Source of the DNA: Kordiimonas laminariae
GTDB taxonomy: Bacteria; Pseudomonadota; Alphaproteobacteria; Sphingomonadales; Kordiimonadaceae
Assembly (NCBI RefSeq): GCF_023008165.1
Contig: NZ_JAKQZA010000005.1
Location: forward strand, 310,001 to 374,000
Length of the DNA: 64,000 nt
Direction: 5' to 3'
Numbering within the stretch: position 1 is the stretch's first letter; each line of letters begins with the position of its first letter. The position numbers and the translations under genes are program-made. The notes beneath the pieces were generated by a model. That model was not told the DNA's origin, did no database searches, and saw nothing but the letters and a program-made list of their open reading frames with translations. This document shows, piece by piece, positions 62,944 through 64,000 of this stretch.

Positions 62944-64000
62944 ATGTCTGACGTGGCAACAATGCCTAGCCTCTCTGATTTTGAGGCCCTACTGAATGAA
63001 TCTATGCCAGCTGAAACTGGCTTTGAAGGCCAGGTTGTAACTGGTACAGTTGTTTCTGTTGAAAACGACTTCGCGATCGTTGATATCGGACTTAAAGCCG
63101 AAGGTCGCGTTCCTCTTAAAGAATTCGCAATGCCAGGCCAGCAAGCTGAAATCGCTGTTGGAGACAATGTTGAAGTATTCGTTGATCGCGTTGAGAACGC
63201 ACTTGGCGAAGCTATCCTGTCTCGCGATAAAGCGCGCCGTGAAGAAGCTTGGACTGAGCTTGAAAAAGCATTTGAAGGCGACGCTCGTGTTAACGGTGTT
63301 ATCTTCGGCCGCGTTAAAGGCGGTTTCACTGTAGACCTGAACGGCGCTGTTGCGTTCCTTCCTGGTTCACAAGTGGACATTCGCCCAATCCGCGACGTAA
63401 CACCGCTTATGAACATTGAGCAGCCGTTCCAGATCCTGAAAATGGATCGTCGTCGTGGTAACATCGTTGTATCTCGCCGTGCTATCCTTGAAGAAGATCG
63501 TCAAGGCCAGCGTGCAGAGCTTCTTGGTAAGCTTAAAGAAGGTGATGCAATCGACGGTGTTGTTAAGAACATCACTGATTACGGTGCGTTCGTTGATCTT
63601 GGCGGTATCGATGGTCTTCTCCACGTTACTGACATGTCATGGCGCCGTGTTAACCACCCATCTGAAGTTCTTACAATTGGTGAGACTATCAAGGTTCAAG
63701 TGGTTCGCATTAACCCTGAGACACAGCGCATCAGCCTTGGCATGAAGCAGCTTGCTGAAGATCCTTGGGAAGGCATCGAAGCGAAATACGTTGTTGGCGC
63801 TAAGTTCAACGGTGTTGTTACAAACATCACTGACTACGGTGCATTCGTTGAGCTAGAGTCTGGCGTTGAAGGCCTGGTACACGTTTCTGAAATGAGCTGG
63901 GTTAAGAAGAACATCCACCCAGGTAAGATCGTTTCTACAAGCCAAGAAGTTGAAGTTATGGTTCTTGAAGTTGATGCTTCTAAGCGCCGTATTTCTCTTG
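62944..64000 (+). CDS. rpsA: 30S ribosomal protein S1 (3' end outside the window)
   Basis: ATG 62944 with an AAGGAAG ribosome site opens MSDVATMPSLSDFEALLNES, and the frame stays open to the right edge, about 352 residues. S1 recruits mRNA to the 30S subunit. S1 (OB-fold) repeats are recognisable: GFEGQVVTGTVVSVENDFAI, then ARVNGVIFGRVKGGFTVDL, then DAIDGVVKNITDYGAFVDLG and KFNGVVTNITDYGAFVELES. The last two are the strongest, with GLLHVTDMSW and GLVHVSEMSW. A full protein is usually about 550-570 residues, so about one third to two fifths is missing. Confidence 0.97.
   Translation, partial: MSDVATMPSLSDFEALLNESMPAETGFEGQVVTGTVVSVENDFAIVDIGLKAEGRVPLKEFAMPGQQAEIAVGDNVEVFVDRVENALGEAILSRDKARREEAWTELEKAFEGDARVNGVIFGRVKGGFTVDLNGAVAFLPGSQVDIRPIRDVTPLMNIEQPFQILKMDRRRGNIVVSRRAILEEDRQGQRAELLGKLKEGDAIDGVVKNITDYGAFVDLGGIDGLLHVTDMSWRRVNHPSEVLTIGETIKVQVVRINPETQRISLGMKQLAEDPWEGIEAKYVVGAKFNGVVTNITDYGAFVELESGVEGLVHVSEMSWVKKNIHPGKIVSTSQEVEVMVLEVDASKRRISL

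Overview
The window looks like a chromosomal segment of a Gram-negative alphaproteobacterium of moderate GC content. The signs are the order cmk-rpsA next to aroA, an FYDLN-acid (TIGR02300) protein and tRNA-Ala(GGC); a block rsmB-rpe-heparinase family-purH; OlsB-type, DUF6460, DUF1674/SDHAF4 and EI24 proteins; and many Sec, Tat and lipoprotein signals. A marine Kordiimonas-like lineage would fit, but that placement is inference. There are no rRNA genes, CRISPR arrays, insertion sequences or phage genes.

Layout. 1-4.3 kb: the end of a trypsin-ankyrin protease, a membrane-anchored winged-helix/Ser-Thr kinase fusion and an unknown exported protein. 4.4-7.1 kb: thrS then infC on the minus strand; infC appears to start at AUA. 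7.3-11.7 kb: plus-strand hydrolase, nth, exported RidA-like protein, a Lys/Glu-rich exported protein, an M20 peptidase and a HIT protein. 11.7-18.8 kb: minus-strand rsmB-rpe-heparinase-purH-GNAT cluster with small genes downstream. 18.9-31.2 kb: a hotdog-like protein coupled to an AmpG-family transporter, an OlsB-like acyltransferase, a four-gene membrane/lipoprotein operon, a PfkB kinase, HtpX, a CPBP protease, a 51-residue SDHAF4-like gene, a 575-residue unknown, an SDR protein and a DUF481 protein. 31.2-36.5 kb: YjbQ-Hsp20, two divergent SPOR-like proteins, a ParA/ribbon-helix-helix pair and a MarR regulator.

36.5-39.9 kb is a signalling unit: an outer-membrane barrel gene diverges from a LytS-type sensor kinase and a LytTR response regulator. 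The shared intergenic region carries an 11-bp direct repeat at exactly 21-bp spacing, as expected for a LytTR dimer site. 40.0-49.4 kb is a surface polysaccharide locus: gmd and fcl (GDP-fucose), a broken family-2 glycosyltransferase and an FkbM methyltransferase on the plus strand, facing glycosyltransferases, a Wzy-like polymerase, a small polytopic protein, a WecA-like initiating transferase and an O-antigen ligase on the minus strand. The middle of this locus is visibly AT-rich, which suggests acquired DNA.

49.7-64 kb: a large secreted sortilin/BNR protein, a Tat-exported dienelactone hydrolase, an AraC regulator diverging from a second CPBP protease, an ABC transporter pair, tRNA-Ala, the FYDLN-acid protein, aroA, an S41 peptidase, a VOC protein, cmk, and the first third or more of rpsA, which runs off the right edge.

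The strongest unusual signals are the AUA start of infC, the LytTR-like operator, the kinase/transcription-factor fusion, the chromosomal ParA-RHH pair, the truncated glycosyltransferase, and a recurring pattern of convergent genes whose stop codons overlap by four bases.
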